Assembly: GCA_025210735.1 (NCBI GenBank) | Contig: JAOARD010000011.1 | Coordinates: 1-64,000 of the forward strand | Reading direction: 5' to 3' | Length of the DNA: 64,000 nucleotides | Origin: Bacteroidales bacterium | GTDB taxonomy: Bacteria; Bacteroidota; Bacteroidia; Bacteroidales; UBA6680 | Part shown: positions 46,645-54,543 of the stretch, one piece after another | Layout: each line of letters starts with the position of its first letter | Position numbering within the stretch: position 1 is the stretch's first letter | Translations under genes and position numbers: made by a program | The notes under the pieces: model-generated | Databases searched by the model: none | What the model was told of the DNA's origin: nothing | Seen by the model: only the letters and a program-made list of their open reading frames with translations

Positions 46645-46667
46645 TAAGTTTTTATACAGATATTTAA

Positions 46668-46697
46668 GAGGTGCTCTTGTAGAGTGCCTCTTTTTTT
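46668..46697 (+). terminator. Terminator after groEL
   Basis: GAGGTGCTC/GAGTGCCTC stem (two G-U pairs) with a 5-base loop, then seven T. The T-run runs directly into a sigma-54-like site. Confidence 0.85.
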
Positions 46698-46713
46698 GGC
46701 ATAACCTTTGCAT
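46696..46713 (+). promoter_or_regulatory. Candidate sigma-54 promoter before the LPP20-like gene
   Basis: TTGGCAT-AACCT-TTGCA fits the -24/-12 consensus in both halves, with GG and GC ten bases apart. It is the best sigma-54 site in the window. The ATG at 46827 is about 115 bases downstream. Confidence 0.6.
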
Positions 46714-46826
46714 TTGTGTTAGTGACTTATTATTAAAAGTAAACTATTGGATAGTAAACCTTAAATAATTACTTTTAGTAAGCACTTTTTAAGAAAATAG
46801 TATTGTTAAATAAAAAAATCAGACAA

Positions 46827-47402
46827 ATGAAAAGAGGTATTTATTCTTTAATGTTAGGAGCGGCAGTTGTTTTTTTAGCGTCGTGTGGATCAAGTAAAGA
46901 GGTTACAGAGGCAAAGAAAAAAGAGCCAGCAGGAGAGAAACTTATTACAGTTTACTGTTCGGGTCCTGAGTTCTTCTCAACAGATGGTTATATCAGAGCA
47001 AACTCAATTGGAGAGAGTAGTGATATGACTATGGCAAAGAAGAAAGCAAGAAACAATACACTACAAGAACTATCTTCAAAAATACAGACTACATTTAAGG
47101 CTGTAATTGACAACTATCAGAGCTCAAAAGAGAACTCGTCAGGAGAGGAAGTTGTAAAACGTTACGAGGAACTTTCACGTGAGGTTATAAATCAAACTAT
47201 AAGTGGTTATAGAACAATTTGCGAGAAAGTAACACAAACAGAAAAAGGTACATATAAAACATATCTTGCATTTGAGATATCAATTGAGAACCTTTCAAAG
47301 CCATTCTACGATAAGATATCAGAAGATGATAAACTTAGAATAGATTATGATTATGAGAAGTTTAAAAAGACTTTTAACGAAGAGATGAAAAAACTTGACT
47401 AA
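46827..47402 (+). CDS. LPP20-like lipoprotein
   Basis: A 191-residue lipoprotein with lipobox FLASC (about Cys20). The mature part has the LPP20-like pattern: YIRANSIGESSDMTMAKKKA followed by RNNTLQEL, which is a strand then a helix of an ARNNAL type, and later TYKTYLAFEISIENL. The remainder is charged and helical. The function is unknown; such proteins are envelope lipoproteins, sometimes annotated LPP20. I chose ATG 46827 over the TTG at 46803, which adds eight residues before the signal peptide. It is a single gene between two terminators, with its own candidate sigma-54 promoter. Confidence 0.72.
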   Translation: MKRGIYSLMLGAAVVFLASCGSSKEVTEAKKKEPAGEKLITVYCSGPEFFSTDGYIRANSIGESSDMTMAKKKARNNTLQELSSKIQTTFKAVIDNYQSSKENSSGEEVVKRYEELSREVINQTISGYRTICEKVTQTEKGTYKTYLAFEISIENLSKPFYDKISEDDKLRIDYDYEKFKKTFNEEMKKLD

Positions 47403-47426
47403 ATAAATAAGCTTAAATGCTTTAAG

Positions 47427-47458
47427 AGCTGTGTCATATTTGTGGCACAGCTTTTTTT
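47427..47458 (+). terminator. Terminator after the LPP20-like gene
   Basis: AGCTGTGTCA/TGGCACAGCT stem followed by a run of seven T. Confidence 0.9.
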
Positions 47459-47577
47459 GTGCTTAATATCAATTTATCTTTTCAAAAAAATAAGATTACA
47501 ACAACTATATGTTTGAAGAAAAGTAATGCGGATGCCGAAAAGCGTATAGAGTAGGCAGATTATTCTAATTTAATGTG

Positions 47578-47656
47578 ATGAAACGAAGCATGAGAAAGAG
47601 TTTTACACACTTATATTATGCGATGTTCCATCTGATAAACGAAAAAATATAGACAG
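47578..47656 (+). repeat. Leader element, copy 6 (before a small lipoprotein)
   Basis: It starts ATGAAACGAAGCATGAGAA, then has TTTTACACAC, TATTATGCGATGTTCCATC and TGATAAACG, and ends at the ATG at 47657 after 79 bases. One of the clearest copies; the shortest. Confidence 0.75.
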
Positions 47657-48010
47657 ATGAAGAGTTTTTTTAAAGTATTTTCGCTATTAGTTGTTGTTTT
47701 TGGTATTATGGTTTTTACAAGTTGTAAAAAAGATGATGATGAGAGTAATGATATTAACATGACAAAAGATAATGTTGTTGGTACTTGGACTAATACCTCA
47801 AAAAACATTATTCTAACAATATCATCAAATGGCACTGGTGTATATTCAAGTCCTTATTATAGTAATCCTCCTGAAGCTATTACATGGGCAATAAGCGGAG
47901 AAAAAACATTGCATCTTCAGGGAACAGGTCTTTTTACACAGAACTATCAGTTAAAGTCATCTACAAAGCTAAAAGAGACAAGTCTCAATATTGAACTAAC
48001 AAAGCAGTAG
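47657..48010 (+). CDS. Small lipocalin-like lipoprotein
   Basis: A 117-residue protein with a lipoprotein signal, lipobox FTSC (about Cys23) followed by KKDDDESND. The aspartate-rich stretch after the Cys fits the lipoprotein export signal reported for surface lipoproteins of Bacteroidota. The mature chain has VVGTWTNTSKNIILTISSNG, TITW-like and LHLQGTG strands, as in lipocalin-like or DUF5640-type beta proteins. I do not recognise the exact family; function unknown. It is a single gene; its start is set by the leader element boundary and the signal peptide. Confidence 0.7.
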   Translation: MKSFFKVFSLLVVVFGIMVFTSCKKDDDESNDINMTKDNVVGTWTNTSKNIILTISSNGTGVYSSPYYSNPPEAITWAISGEKTLHLQGTGLFTQNYQLKSSTKLKETSLNIELTKQ

Positions 48011-48041
48011 AGTTAGATATCAGAGATAGACATGGGGAGAT

Positions 48042-48064
48042 AGAGCGGCTATTGCTGCTCTTTT
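48042..48064 (+). terminator. Terminator after the small lipoprotein
   Basis: AGAGCGGC-tatt-GCTGCTCT stem with one G-U pair, then four T. Confidence 0.55.
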
Positions 48065-48090
48065 CTGTATCTATTGTTTACTTTTTATTT

Positions 48091-49122
48091 TTAAATACGG
48101 AACGATAATGTGAAGTGATTTGAAGTTCCGGCAAGATGATATTTAGACAGAGCATAATCTATGCTGAACCTTTTTAACCTTAAGCCAGCTCCAAGAGTAA
48201 ATCCGGTAATGCTTTTTTTATCCTCTACCATCAGCTCTTTCCGTCTCTTAAAATTATAGCCTATTGATATATATATAGATTTAGTTGGTATAAACTCTCC
48301 GGCAATAATAAGGTGCCTTAGAAACTCATCACCAAACTTATTAAATCCGCTCTTCTGTTTAATCTCTTTTAATCCTGTAACATCATTTGTAGTATACTCA
48401 TCTGTTGCAAGATTATAGTTGTTCAGGCTATGAAATGTAACAGAAAATCTCAGCGGAGCGTGAGCAAGTTTTGCAGATGCTCCGGCAACAATATCAAAAG
48501 GCAGACTTTCTTTTGTTGATTTATATGTCTTAATCTGCGTACCAATGTTTCTGAAAAGAACCGATGCGCAGAATAGTTTATCCCTGCTTTGGTATAACAG
48601 GCTTAAATCAGCTGCAATACCCAATGAGTTATACTGCTCTAATTGAGAATATATAGTTTTAACATTCACACCTATCTTTATTGTAGAGTCGGCAATGCTT
48701 CTTGTGTATCCGGCAATCAGGGCAAATTCATTTGCAGAAAAATCTCCGGTTATATTTCCAAACTCATTAGCCTCAATAAATTTACCATAATTAATGTATT
48801 GTATTGAACCCATAAAGTTTCCAATACCCTTTTCGTGATGAGTGTAACTTACTAAACCTGCATTTATACCTGCTATATAATTTAAATAGTTAACATTTAC
48901 ACCTCTGTTAAAGTCAGATTTTATTAATGCAGGGTTGTACCATCCAAGTGAATTATTATCATCAAATATCGAGACATTTTTACCTCCAAGTCCGGCAAGT
49001 CTTGCCGATACAGGTATTTCAAGAAAGGTATAAGTGCTTGTTCCTCCATTTTGTGCCTGTGCAGTAACAGATACAGCAAAAACACTTACAATGCTCAATA
49101 ATATTATATATACTCTGTTCAT
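48091..49122 (-). CDS. porQ: Type IX secretion system protein PorQ
   Basis: A 343-residue outer-membrane protein of the PorV/FadL-related family, linked to type IX secretion in Porphyromonas. It has a signal peptide ending SVTAQAQN. The mature N-terminus reads GGTSTYTFLEIPVSARLAG, then LGGKNVSIFDDNNSLGWYNP and FNRGVNVNYLNYIAGINAG, all typical of PorQ. It ends with a barrel strand HFTLSFRI. It implies that the organism has, or had, a type IX secretion system. The YkgJ-like gene lies 43 bases upstream on the same strand. Confidence 0.9.
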   Translation of the reverse strand: MNRVYIILLSIVSVFAVSVTAQAQNGGTSTYTFLEIPVSARLAGLGGKNVSIFDDNNSLGWYNPALIKSDFNRGVNVNYLNYIAGINAGLVSYTHHEKGIGNFMGSIQYINYGKFIEANEFGNITGDFSANEFALIAGYTRSIADSTIKIGVNVKTIYSQLEQYNSLGIAADLSLLYQSRDKLFCASVLFRNIGTQIKTYKSTKESLPFDIVAGASAKLAHAPLRFSVTFHSLNNYNLATDEYTTNDVTGLKEIKQKSGFNKFGDEFLRHLIIAGEFIPTKSIYISIGYNFKRRKELMVEDKKSITGFTLGAGLRLKRFSIDYALSKYHLAGTSNHFTLSFRI

Positions 49123-49165
49123 ATTGACGACTAAAATAGTAAATATTGCAGATGTAAAGAGTATT

Positions 49166-49672
49166 TTAAAGCTTTTTACTCTGTTTTATACCCTCAACAA
49201 CTTTATAAACGACAGGGCACACCTCAATATTTTTCAAAGTGATATTTAAAATTTGATGAAATCGTCTTCTGTCTGTGTGTGGATACTCTTTACATGCTTT
49301 CGGACGACTCTCATAAATCATACACATATTGTCGTCCATAAGAAAAGGGCACGGAGTCTCTTTAAAAACATAATCGTCATCTTCATCAATAACAAAATAC
49401 TGATCAATAACAGCAGATGGCTTCTGTCTCAGATGTTTTGCTATACGCTCAATATCTTTATAGGTAATTATAGGACTAATGCTTTTACAGCAATTGGCAC
49501 ACTGTAAACAATCAATCTCTTCAAAAGCTTCATAGTGCAAATCATGAACAATATCATCAAGATTTGTCGGTTTACGCTTCTTTAGTTTTGCAAAGTATGC
49601 CTTATTTTCCTGTTTTTTATCCTTTGCTATCTTTTTTAAGATTTCCGGATTGTACAGATCCTCTCTCTTCAT
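49166..49672 (-). CDS. YkgJ-family cysteine-cluster protein
   Basis: A 168-residue protein with the YkgJ (zinc/iron-chelating) cysteine pattern: CLQCANCCKSISPIITYKDI near residue 56, CPFLMDDNMCMIYESRPKAC in the middle, then EVCPVVY near the end. The eight or so cysteines probably bind a metal or an iron-sulfur cluster. The function is not known. Cytoplasmic. Its ATG shares one base with the stop codon of the EamA gene (TAATG), so the two are coupled. Confidence 0.85.
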   Translation of the reverse strand: MKREDLYNPEILKKIAKDKKQENKAYFAKLKKRKPTNLDDIVHDLHYEAFEEIDCLQCANCCKSISPIITYKDIERIAKHLRQKPSAVIDQYFVIDEDDDYVFKETPCPFLMDDNMCMIYESRPKACKEYPHTDRRRFHQILNITLKNIEVCPVVYKVVEGIKQSKKL

Positions 49673-50580
49673 TATTTTAAAGATGTTATTGCTTTCTTAA
49701 GCTTCGTAAATTTAAGTTGCGATAGGAATAATCCGCAAATAACAACACCAATTCCTATACTGTTCTGTACAGTTGGTACTGTGCCTTTTATTTGAAAAGC
49801 AAAGAATGCTGTGAACACAGGTATTAAGTTAGTAAAGGTGTTTGATGTATTAATACCCAGTTTTTTAACCGAATATGTAAAGAAAGTGAATGCCAGAGTA
49901 GATGCAAAAATTGCAAGTTTAGCAATAACAAATATTGTCTCCTTATCAAATGGAGTGCTTACAAAATGTTTATAATCAAATATCAGGAAGAAAGGTATAA
50001 AATACAATAAACCAAAAAAATTCTGATATAAAATAATAGACAGAGCATTGTATTTATGAGCAATCCTCTTTAAAACTACAGAATAACTTATTCCTGCGGC
50101 AACAGCCATAAACAGAAGCGAGACCCCTTTTGATGATGCAGCAAAGTTCAGATCAGGAGTCATAACAACAAGCCCAACCCCAATAAAAGAGATAATTATT
50201 CCCAGATATTTGTTTGCAGAAATCTTCTCATTAGTAAAAAATATTGCTGCAATAGGAGTAAGTACAGGTATGGTTGATATAATTACGGCACCAGTAGTTG
50301 ATGAGACCATGCTCATGCCAAATGTTTCTCCCATAAAATACATGAATGGTTCAAAAAACGCCAAAAGCAACATTAACTTAAGATCTTCTCTTTTTAGCTT
50401 GTCTAGTTTACCCGTTACAGATAAAATAACAAAAAGTAACCCCACTGAAATAACCAGCCTGAAACTGGTTACAGTTATAGGCCCATATGTTGCTAAAGCT
50501 GTCTTTATCCAAACAAATGACAGGCTCCAGAATATCATTGATAATAAGACTGCCGTATAGTTCTTAATATTATTTACCAT
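49672..50580 (-). CDS. EamA/DMT-superfamily transporter
   Basis: A 302-residue inner-membrane protein with ten hydrophobic segments in two repeats of five, as in EamA (drug/metabolite) exporters. The first helix reads LLSMIFWSLSFVWIKTALAT and the middle has STTGAVIISTIPVLTPIAAI. I chose ATG 50580 because the earlier TTG at 50604 adds eight residues without support. The substrate is unknown. It is upstream of, and coupled to, the YkgJ-like gene. A -7-like TATATTTG is readable just upstream on the minus strand. Confidence 0.88.
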   Translation of the reverse strand: MVNNIKNYTAVLLSMIFWSLSFVWIKTALATYGPITVTSFRLVISVGLLFVILSVTGKLDKLKREDLKLMLLLAFFEPFMYFMGETFGMSMVSSTTGAVIISTIPVLTPIAAIFFTNEKISANKYLGIIISFIGVGLVVMTPDLNFAASSKGVSLLFMAVAAGISYSVVLKRIAHKYNALSIILYQNFFGLLYFIPFFLIFDYKHFVSTPFDKETIFVIAKLAIFASTLAFTFFTYSVKKLGINTSNTFTNLIPVFTAFFAFQIKGTVPTVQNSIGIGVVICGLFLSQLKFTKLKKAITSLK

Positions 50581-50678
50581 AACTGCTCTGTATTTTGGCT
50601 GCAAATATAGTGCAATTAAGTATATGAGAAACCAGTACTAAAGCTTTTATTATACTTAGAGATGATTATAGTAGAAAC

Positions 50679-50709
50679 AAAAAAAGGTTACCCGTTTGAG
50701 TAACCTTTG
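50679..50709 (-). terminator. Terminator after tRNA-His
   Basis: On the minus strand an AAAGGTTAC/GTAACCTTT stem with an 8-base loop is followed by a T-run. It starts about 10 bases after the tRNA 3' end. Confidence 0.85.
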
Positions 50710-50717
50710 AAAAGTTG

Positions 50718-50792
50718 GGTGGAAGATCGGGTTCGAACCGACGACCTCTGGAACCACAATCCAGCGCTCTAACCAACTGAGCTACGACCACC
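50718..50792 (-). tRNA. tRNA-His (GTG)
   Basis: Cloverleaf read on the minus strand. The D-arm is GCTCAGTTGGTTAGAGC. The anticodon stem CTGGA/TCCAG carries loop TTGTGGT, giving anticodon GTG (His). The T-arm is GTCGG-TTCGAAC-CCGAT. An extra 5' G at position -1 is encoded, as histidine tRNAs need. CCA is not encoded. The acceptor stem GTGGTCG/CTTCCAC has two non-pairing positions (T-T and C-T) by my reading. Confidence 0.93.
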
Positions 50793-50806
50793 ATGTTTTT
50801 GCGATG

Positions 50807-50839
50807 CAAAGATAACTAAATTAATCTCTACTTTGCAAA
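50807..50839 (-). promoter_or_regulatory. Promoter of tRNA-His
   Basis: On the minus strand TTTG (-33) is followed 21 bases later by TATCTTTG (-7, TAnnTTTG). The tRNA 5' end is about 15 bases downstream. Confidence 0.65.
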
Positions 50840-50980
50840 TAAAAACATCATAAAAGTTTAATAAAAAATGAGCCCGGCTACCAAACCAATTGGCTTACAG
50901 AATTATTGTGGGGTAATTTTTTTTTGAAAAAAAGTTTTTATACGGGCTATGTTGCGTACATTGCAGCAAAATTAGTGGGT

Positions 50981-51601
50981 ATGGATATAAACAGATGGCT
51001 AAAACTGCGACAAAATGGAGTAGTCTCTGAACTGATGACAAAATCGGGAATTGACTATAAAATAAATTATGGAGTGGATTTTCTTGAGATAAAAAACAGA
51101 GCTTCAGAACATAAATTATCGGAAACAGAGTGTTCAGAATTTCTGGATAGTGGTTGCAGAGAAAGAATGCTTTTGGCAATATTATCGTACGATAAAGAGA
51201 ACGTGAATGTTGATAAAGCTTTGAAGTTCTGTAAATATATTGTCAACTCAGAGATTGCTGATATAACAGGAACACACCTTTTCGGAAGAACACATATAGC
51301 ACCAGAACTAGGCAGTACTCTTATTGAGTCTGAGAATGAATTTATGATACGATGTGGCTGTGCAACAATATCTGCATATCTTATCAATAATGATACTTTA
51401 GAAAAGAGATATGTAGATAAAATAATTGATACTCTTAATATTGACGATCTTAATAAATCGGTAAATGTGCGCAGAGGATATGAGAGACTACTAGGAGCTA
51501 TAATGCGTAAACAATCTGATTATATACAAAATATAAAAGATAAAGTGTTGCAAAACCTTAATGATAAAGCACTCTGGAGCGAACTGGAATTGTTTTTGTA
51601 G
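50981..51601 (+). CDS. Hypothetical all-helical protein (HEAT-like)
   Basis: A 206-residue soluble protein, all helical by inspection. I start at ATG 50981 (MDINRWLKLRQNG); the upstream part of the open frame has no ATG and runs over a T-rich stretch. Paired helices such as ENEFMIRCGCATISAYLINN and RRGYERLLGAIMRKQSD resemble HEAT repeats, as in AlkD-like DNA-glycosylase-fold proteins, but the usual AlkD catalytic residues were not recognised. Single gene, after tRNA-His on the other strand. No reliable function. Confidence 0.6.
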   Translation: MDINRWLKLRQNGVVSELMTKSGIDYKINYGVDFLEIKNRASEHKLSETECSEFLDSGCRERMLLAILSYDKENVNVDKALKFCKYIVNSEIADITGTHLFGRTHIAPELGSTLIESENEFMIRCGCATISAYLINNDTLEKRYVDKIIDTLNIDDLNKSVNVRRGYERLLGAIMRKQSDYIQNIKDKVLQNLNDKALWSELELFL

Positions 51602-51656
51602 TATCAGTTAACATATCTAGCAATCTTTATATGTTGAAAGATATATATGATAAGTA

Positions 51657-51686
51657 TTTGAGATATTAGAAATTGATTTATTTTTG
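51657..51686 (+). promoter_or_regulatory. Promoter of the BI-1 gene
   Basis: TTTG at 51657-51660 and TATTTTTG at 51679-51686 with an 18-base spacer fit the Bacteroidota -33/-7 promoter. The ATG is at 51704. Confidence 0.65.
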
Positions 51687-51703
51687 CATAAAATTTTTTA
51701 ATT

Positions 51704-52453
51704 ATGAATTTGACAAAATCTTCAAACCCTATATTTGGTGACAAGGTGTATCGTAATAACTCAGTTACCAATGAGAGAGAAAAAACAATGACATTCTATG
51801 GCACGGTAACAAAAACAATTTTACTGTTTTTGCTTGTCGTATTAGGCGCTTCATACACATGGAGTATGTTTTTTCGTAATCCGGAATCAAATGCTGTTTT
51901 TCCGTTTATGATTACAGGAGCAATAGGAGGATTAATACTTGCCTTTGTAATATCTTTTAAACCTAAGAGTGCACGATTTCTGGCTCCTGTATATGCTATT
52001 CTTGAAGGATTGTTTATTGGAGGAATATCTGCTTTTTATACAGTTCAGACAGGCGGTATAGTAATGAAAGCAGTATTACTGACAGTATCAGTATTTGCAG
52101 TTATGTTATTTCTGTATAGAACCGGAGTTATAAAAGTTACTAAAAAATTCAGGGCAATCATAATATCAGCTATATCTGGTATTGCAATGGCATATTTGGT
52201 TACAATTCTTCTGTCATTCTTTGGTATAAACCTGTCATTTATGTATGATAGCAGCCCATTGAGTATAATAATCAGTTTAGTAGTTATTGCTATAGCAGCA
52301 CTTAGCCTTGCTCTTGATTTTGACTTTATCGACAGAGGAGTTAAAGGTAATGCTCCGGCTTATCTTGAGTGGTATGGTGCTTTTGGTATAATGGTAACAC
52401 TAATATGGTTATACCTTGAGATATTAAGATTGTTAGCAAAATTGAGAGATTAA
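51704..52453 (+). CDS. Bax inhibitor-1/YccA family membrane protein
   Basis: A 249-residue inner-membrane protein. After a polar start of about 35 residues (MNLTKSSNPIFGDKVYRNNS) it has seven hydrophobic helices, as in the BI-1/YccA/YbhL family, whose structurally studied member BsYetJ is a pH-dependent calcium leak. EGLFIGGISAFY in helix 3 and the late Asp residues in ALDFDFIDRGVKG are family landmarks. The physiological role in bacteria is not settled. Single gene. Confidence 0.9.
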   Translation: MNLTKSSNPIFGDKVYRNNSVTNEREKTMTFYGTVTKTILLFLLVVLGASYTWSMFFRNPESNAVFPFMITGAIGGLILAFVISFKPKSARFLAPVYAILEGLFIGGISAFYTVQTGGIVMKAVLLTVSVFAVMLFLYRTGVIKVTKKFRAIIISAISGIAMAYLVTILLSFFGINLSFMYDSSPLSIIISLVVIAIAALSLALDFDFIDRGVKGNAPAYLEWYGAFGIMVTLIWLYLEILRLLAKLRD

Positions 52454-52525
52454 ATATTAACCCGGATATTAATTAGTAATATGCAGTTAGCCCGTTTGGG
52501 AAAGTGTAGTAATTAACATTGACAG

Positions 52526-54049
52526 ATGAAGAAAAGAAGGTTCCCGTTTAACCTAATCTGTAAAAAACCAGATTCAGAGATGAGTGATTTAGAGAAACAT
52601 TTTGCAAAATTCAGAGAGAATATAGTAGGTAACAAAGCCTCATATTCTACTCCGTATGGTGAAAAAGAGGTTGTTTATGCCGACTGGATTGCCAGTGGTC
52701 GTTTATACGGACCAATAGAGGATAAAATGAAGAATGTTTTTGGTCCTTTTGTTGCTAATACTCACACTGAAACAAGTGAGACAGGAACAAGAATGACTCG
52801 TAGTTATCATGAAGCTGTAAAGCGTATTAAGCAGCATGTTAATGCGGGACCAAACGATGTTTACATTCAGGCAGGTTTCGGAATGACAGCTGTAATAAAC
52901 AAATTTCAGCGTATTCTCGGGCTTAAAGGGTGTGGTGCATTAAATAGCCGTCCGTGTCTTAAAGATATGGATAAACCAGTGGTATTTATTACACACATGG
53001 AGCATCACTCAAACCAGACATCGTGGTATGAAACCAATGTAGATGTTGTTGTACTTGAGCCAAACAAAGATATGATGGTTAATCCTGAAGAATTGCGCAC
53101 TCAGTTAGCTAAATATAAAGACAGAAAATTTAAGATAGGGTCATTTACCGCTGCATCAAATGTTACAGGTGTTAAGACTAACTATCATGAACTTGCACGT
53201 ATTATGCATGAGAATGATGGAGTATGTTTTGTAGACTTTGCTGCATCGGCACCATATGTTGATATAAATATGCATCCTGAAGACCCAATGGAGAAACTTG
53301 ATGCAATATACTTCTCTCCACATAAATTCCTTGGAGGGCCGGGAACTGCCGGAGTATTAATTTTTGATGCATCGCTTTACAACTCAAAGGCACCTGATAA
53401 TCCTGGTGGAGGAACAGTTGACTGGACAAACAGATGGGGCGAATATAAATATATTGATAATATTGAGGCTCGTGAGGACGGAGGAACTCCGGGATTCCTG
53501 CAAGCAATAAGAACAGCACTATCAATAGAGCTTAAAGATCAGATGGGTACCGATAAAATGGAAGCCAGAGAAAAAGAGCTTATAGAGTTAGCTCTAAAAG
53601 AGCTTGGCAATGTTGATGGAGTGAGAATACTTGCAGATAAGATTGTTGACAGAATTGGTGCTGTATCGTTCTATATACAACCAATACACTATAACCTTAT
53701 GGTTAAACTGTTAAGTGACAGATTTGGCATACAGGTGCGTGGAGGTTGTGCATGCGCTGGTACATATGGTCACTTCCTGTTAGATGTTGATTATGAAACA
53801 TCGCAGGATATAACAAAACGAATAAATACAGGCGATCTTTCAACAAAGCCAGGTTGGATACGCTGGTCTATTCACCCAACAACAACAGATAAAGAGGTAA
53901 TTGATTTTGCATATGCTGTAAAACAAATAGCTGAGAATTATACTGAGTGGGTGAAGGATTATGACTATGTTACACATAAAAATGAATATGTTCATAAACA
54001 AGATGTTGGCAAGATGAATAAAGAGATTGACGAATGGTTTACTCTTTAG
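52526..54049 (+). CDS. Class V aminotransferase (cysteine desulfurase-like)
   Basis: A 507-residue PLP enzyme of the SufS/CsdA-like group. Key segments are the cofactor stacking region THMEHHSNQTSWYET, the PLP Asp in VCFVDFAASAPYVDI, the Schiff-base Lys in YFSPHKFLGGPG, and the late cysteine-containing loop QVRGGCACAGTYGHFLLD. That cysteine pair could carry the persulfide. It is longer than SufS (about 405 residues), with an extra N-terminal stretch and internal insertions. No suf or isc genes are adjacent, so the substrate is uncertain. Single gene. Confidence 0.83.
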   Translation: MKKRRFPFNLICKKPDSEMSDLEKHFAKFRENIVGNKASYSTPYGEKEVVYADWIASGRLYGPIEDKMKNVFGPFVANTHTETSETGTRMTRSYHEAVKRIKQHVNAGPNDVYIQAGFGMTAVINKFQRILGLKGCGALNSRPCLKDMDKPVVFITHMEHHSNQTSWYETNVDVVVLEPNKDMMVNPEELRTQLAKYKDRKFKIGSFTAASNVTGVKTNYHELARIMHENDGVCFVDFAASAPYVDINMHPEDPMEKLDAIYFSPHKFLGGPGTAGVLIFDASLYNSKAPDNPGGGTVDWTNRWGEYKYIDNIEAREDGGTPGFLQAIRTALSIELKDQMGTDKMEAREKELIELALKELGNVDGVRILADKIVDRIGAVSFYIQPIHYNLMVKLLSDRFGIQVRGGCACAGTYGHFLLDVDYETSQDITKRINTGDLSTKPGWIRWSIHPTTTDKEVIDFAYAVKQIAENYTEWVKDYDYVTHKNEYVHKQDVGKMNKEIDEWFTL

Positions 54050-54070
54050 TAAAAAATAAGTTGTAAACAT

Positions 54071-54101
54071 TTTGTTGTTTATGGAATTGATATTACCTTT
54101 G
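54071..54101 (+). promoter_or_regulatory. Promoter of rpmE2
   Basis: TTTG at 54071-54074, 19-base spacer, TACCTTTG at 54094-54101: a textbook Bacteroidota -33/-7 promoter. The ATG is at 54146. Confidence 0.75.
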
Positions 54102-54145
54102 CAACCCATTGAAGGCATAGGTGATAAATATAAAATTATAATAAG

Positions 54146-54403
54146 ATGAAAAAGGGAATACATCCGGAAGAATACAGAATGGTAGCGTTTAGAGATATGT
54201 CTAACGGAACTACTTTTATTACTCGCTCTGCTGCTCCAGCTAAAGAGTCAGAGGTTATTGATGGGGTTGAGTATCCATTAATTAAACTTGAAATTTCAAG
54301 TACTTCTCACCCATTTTATACAGGTAAAATGAAGCTTGTTGATACAGCCGGACGTGTTGATAAGTTCATGAACAGATACAAGAAACACTACGATAAGAAA
54401 TAA
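54146..54403 (+). CDS. rpmE2: 50S ribosomal protein L31 type B
   Basis: An 85-residue ribosomal protein of the B (C-minus) type. It starts MKKGIHPEEYRMVAFRDMS, contains EISSTSHPFYTGK and ends RVDKFMNRYKKHYDKK. It has no cysteines, so it lacks the zinc knuckle of the A type; such paralogues do not need zinc. Single gene with a clear promoter and terminator. Confidence 0.97.
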   Translation: MKKGIHPEEYRMVAFRDMSNGTTFITRSAAPAKESEVIDGVEYPLIKLEISSTSHPFYTGKMKLVDTAGRVDKFMNRYKKHYDKK

Positions 54404-54424
54404 TTTATTTTTTATTTACGATAT

Positions 54425-54456
54425 AAAGCTCCCTAATTAGGGAGCTTTTTTTATTT
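54425..54456 (+). terminator. Terminator after rpmE2
   Basis: AAAGCTCCCTAATTAGGGAGCTTT perfect stem followed by a T-run. Confidence 0.93.
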
Positions 54457-54543
54457 TTAAGCATATAATAATACCACTATAAAGATGTTTCTGATTTAAA
54501 TAGATGGTATATTTAATATTGATAAATAAAAAAATATAATACA

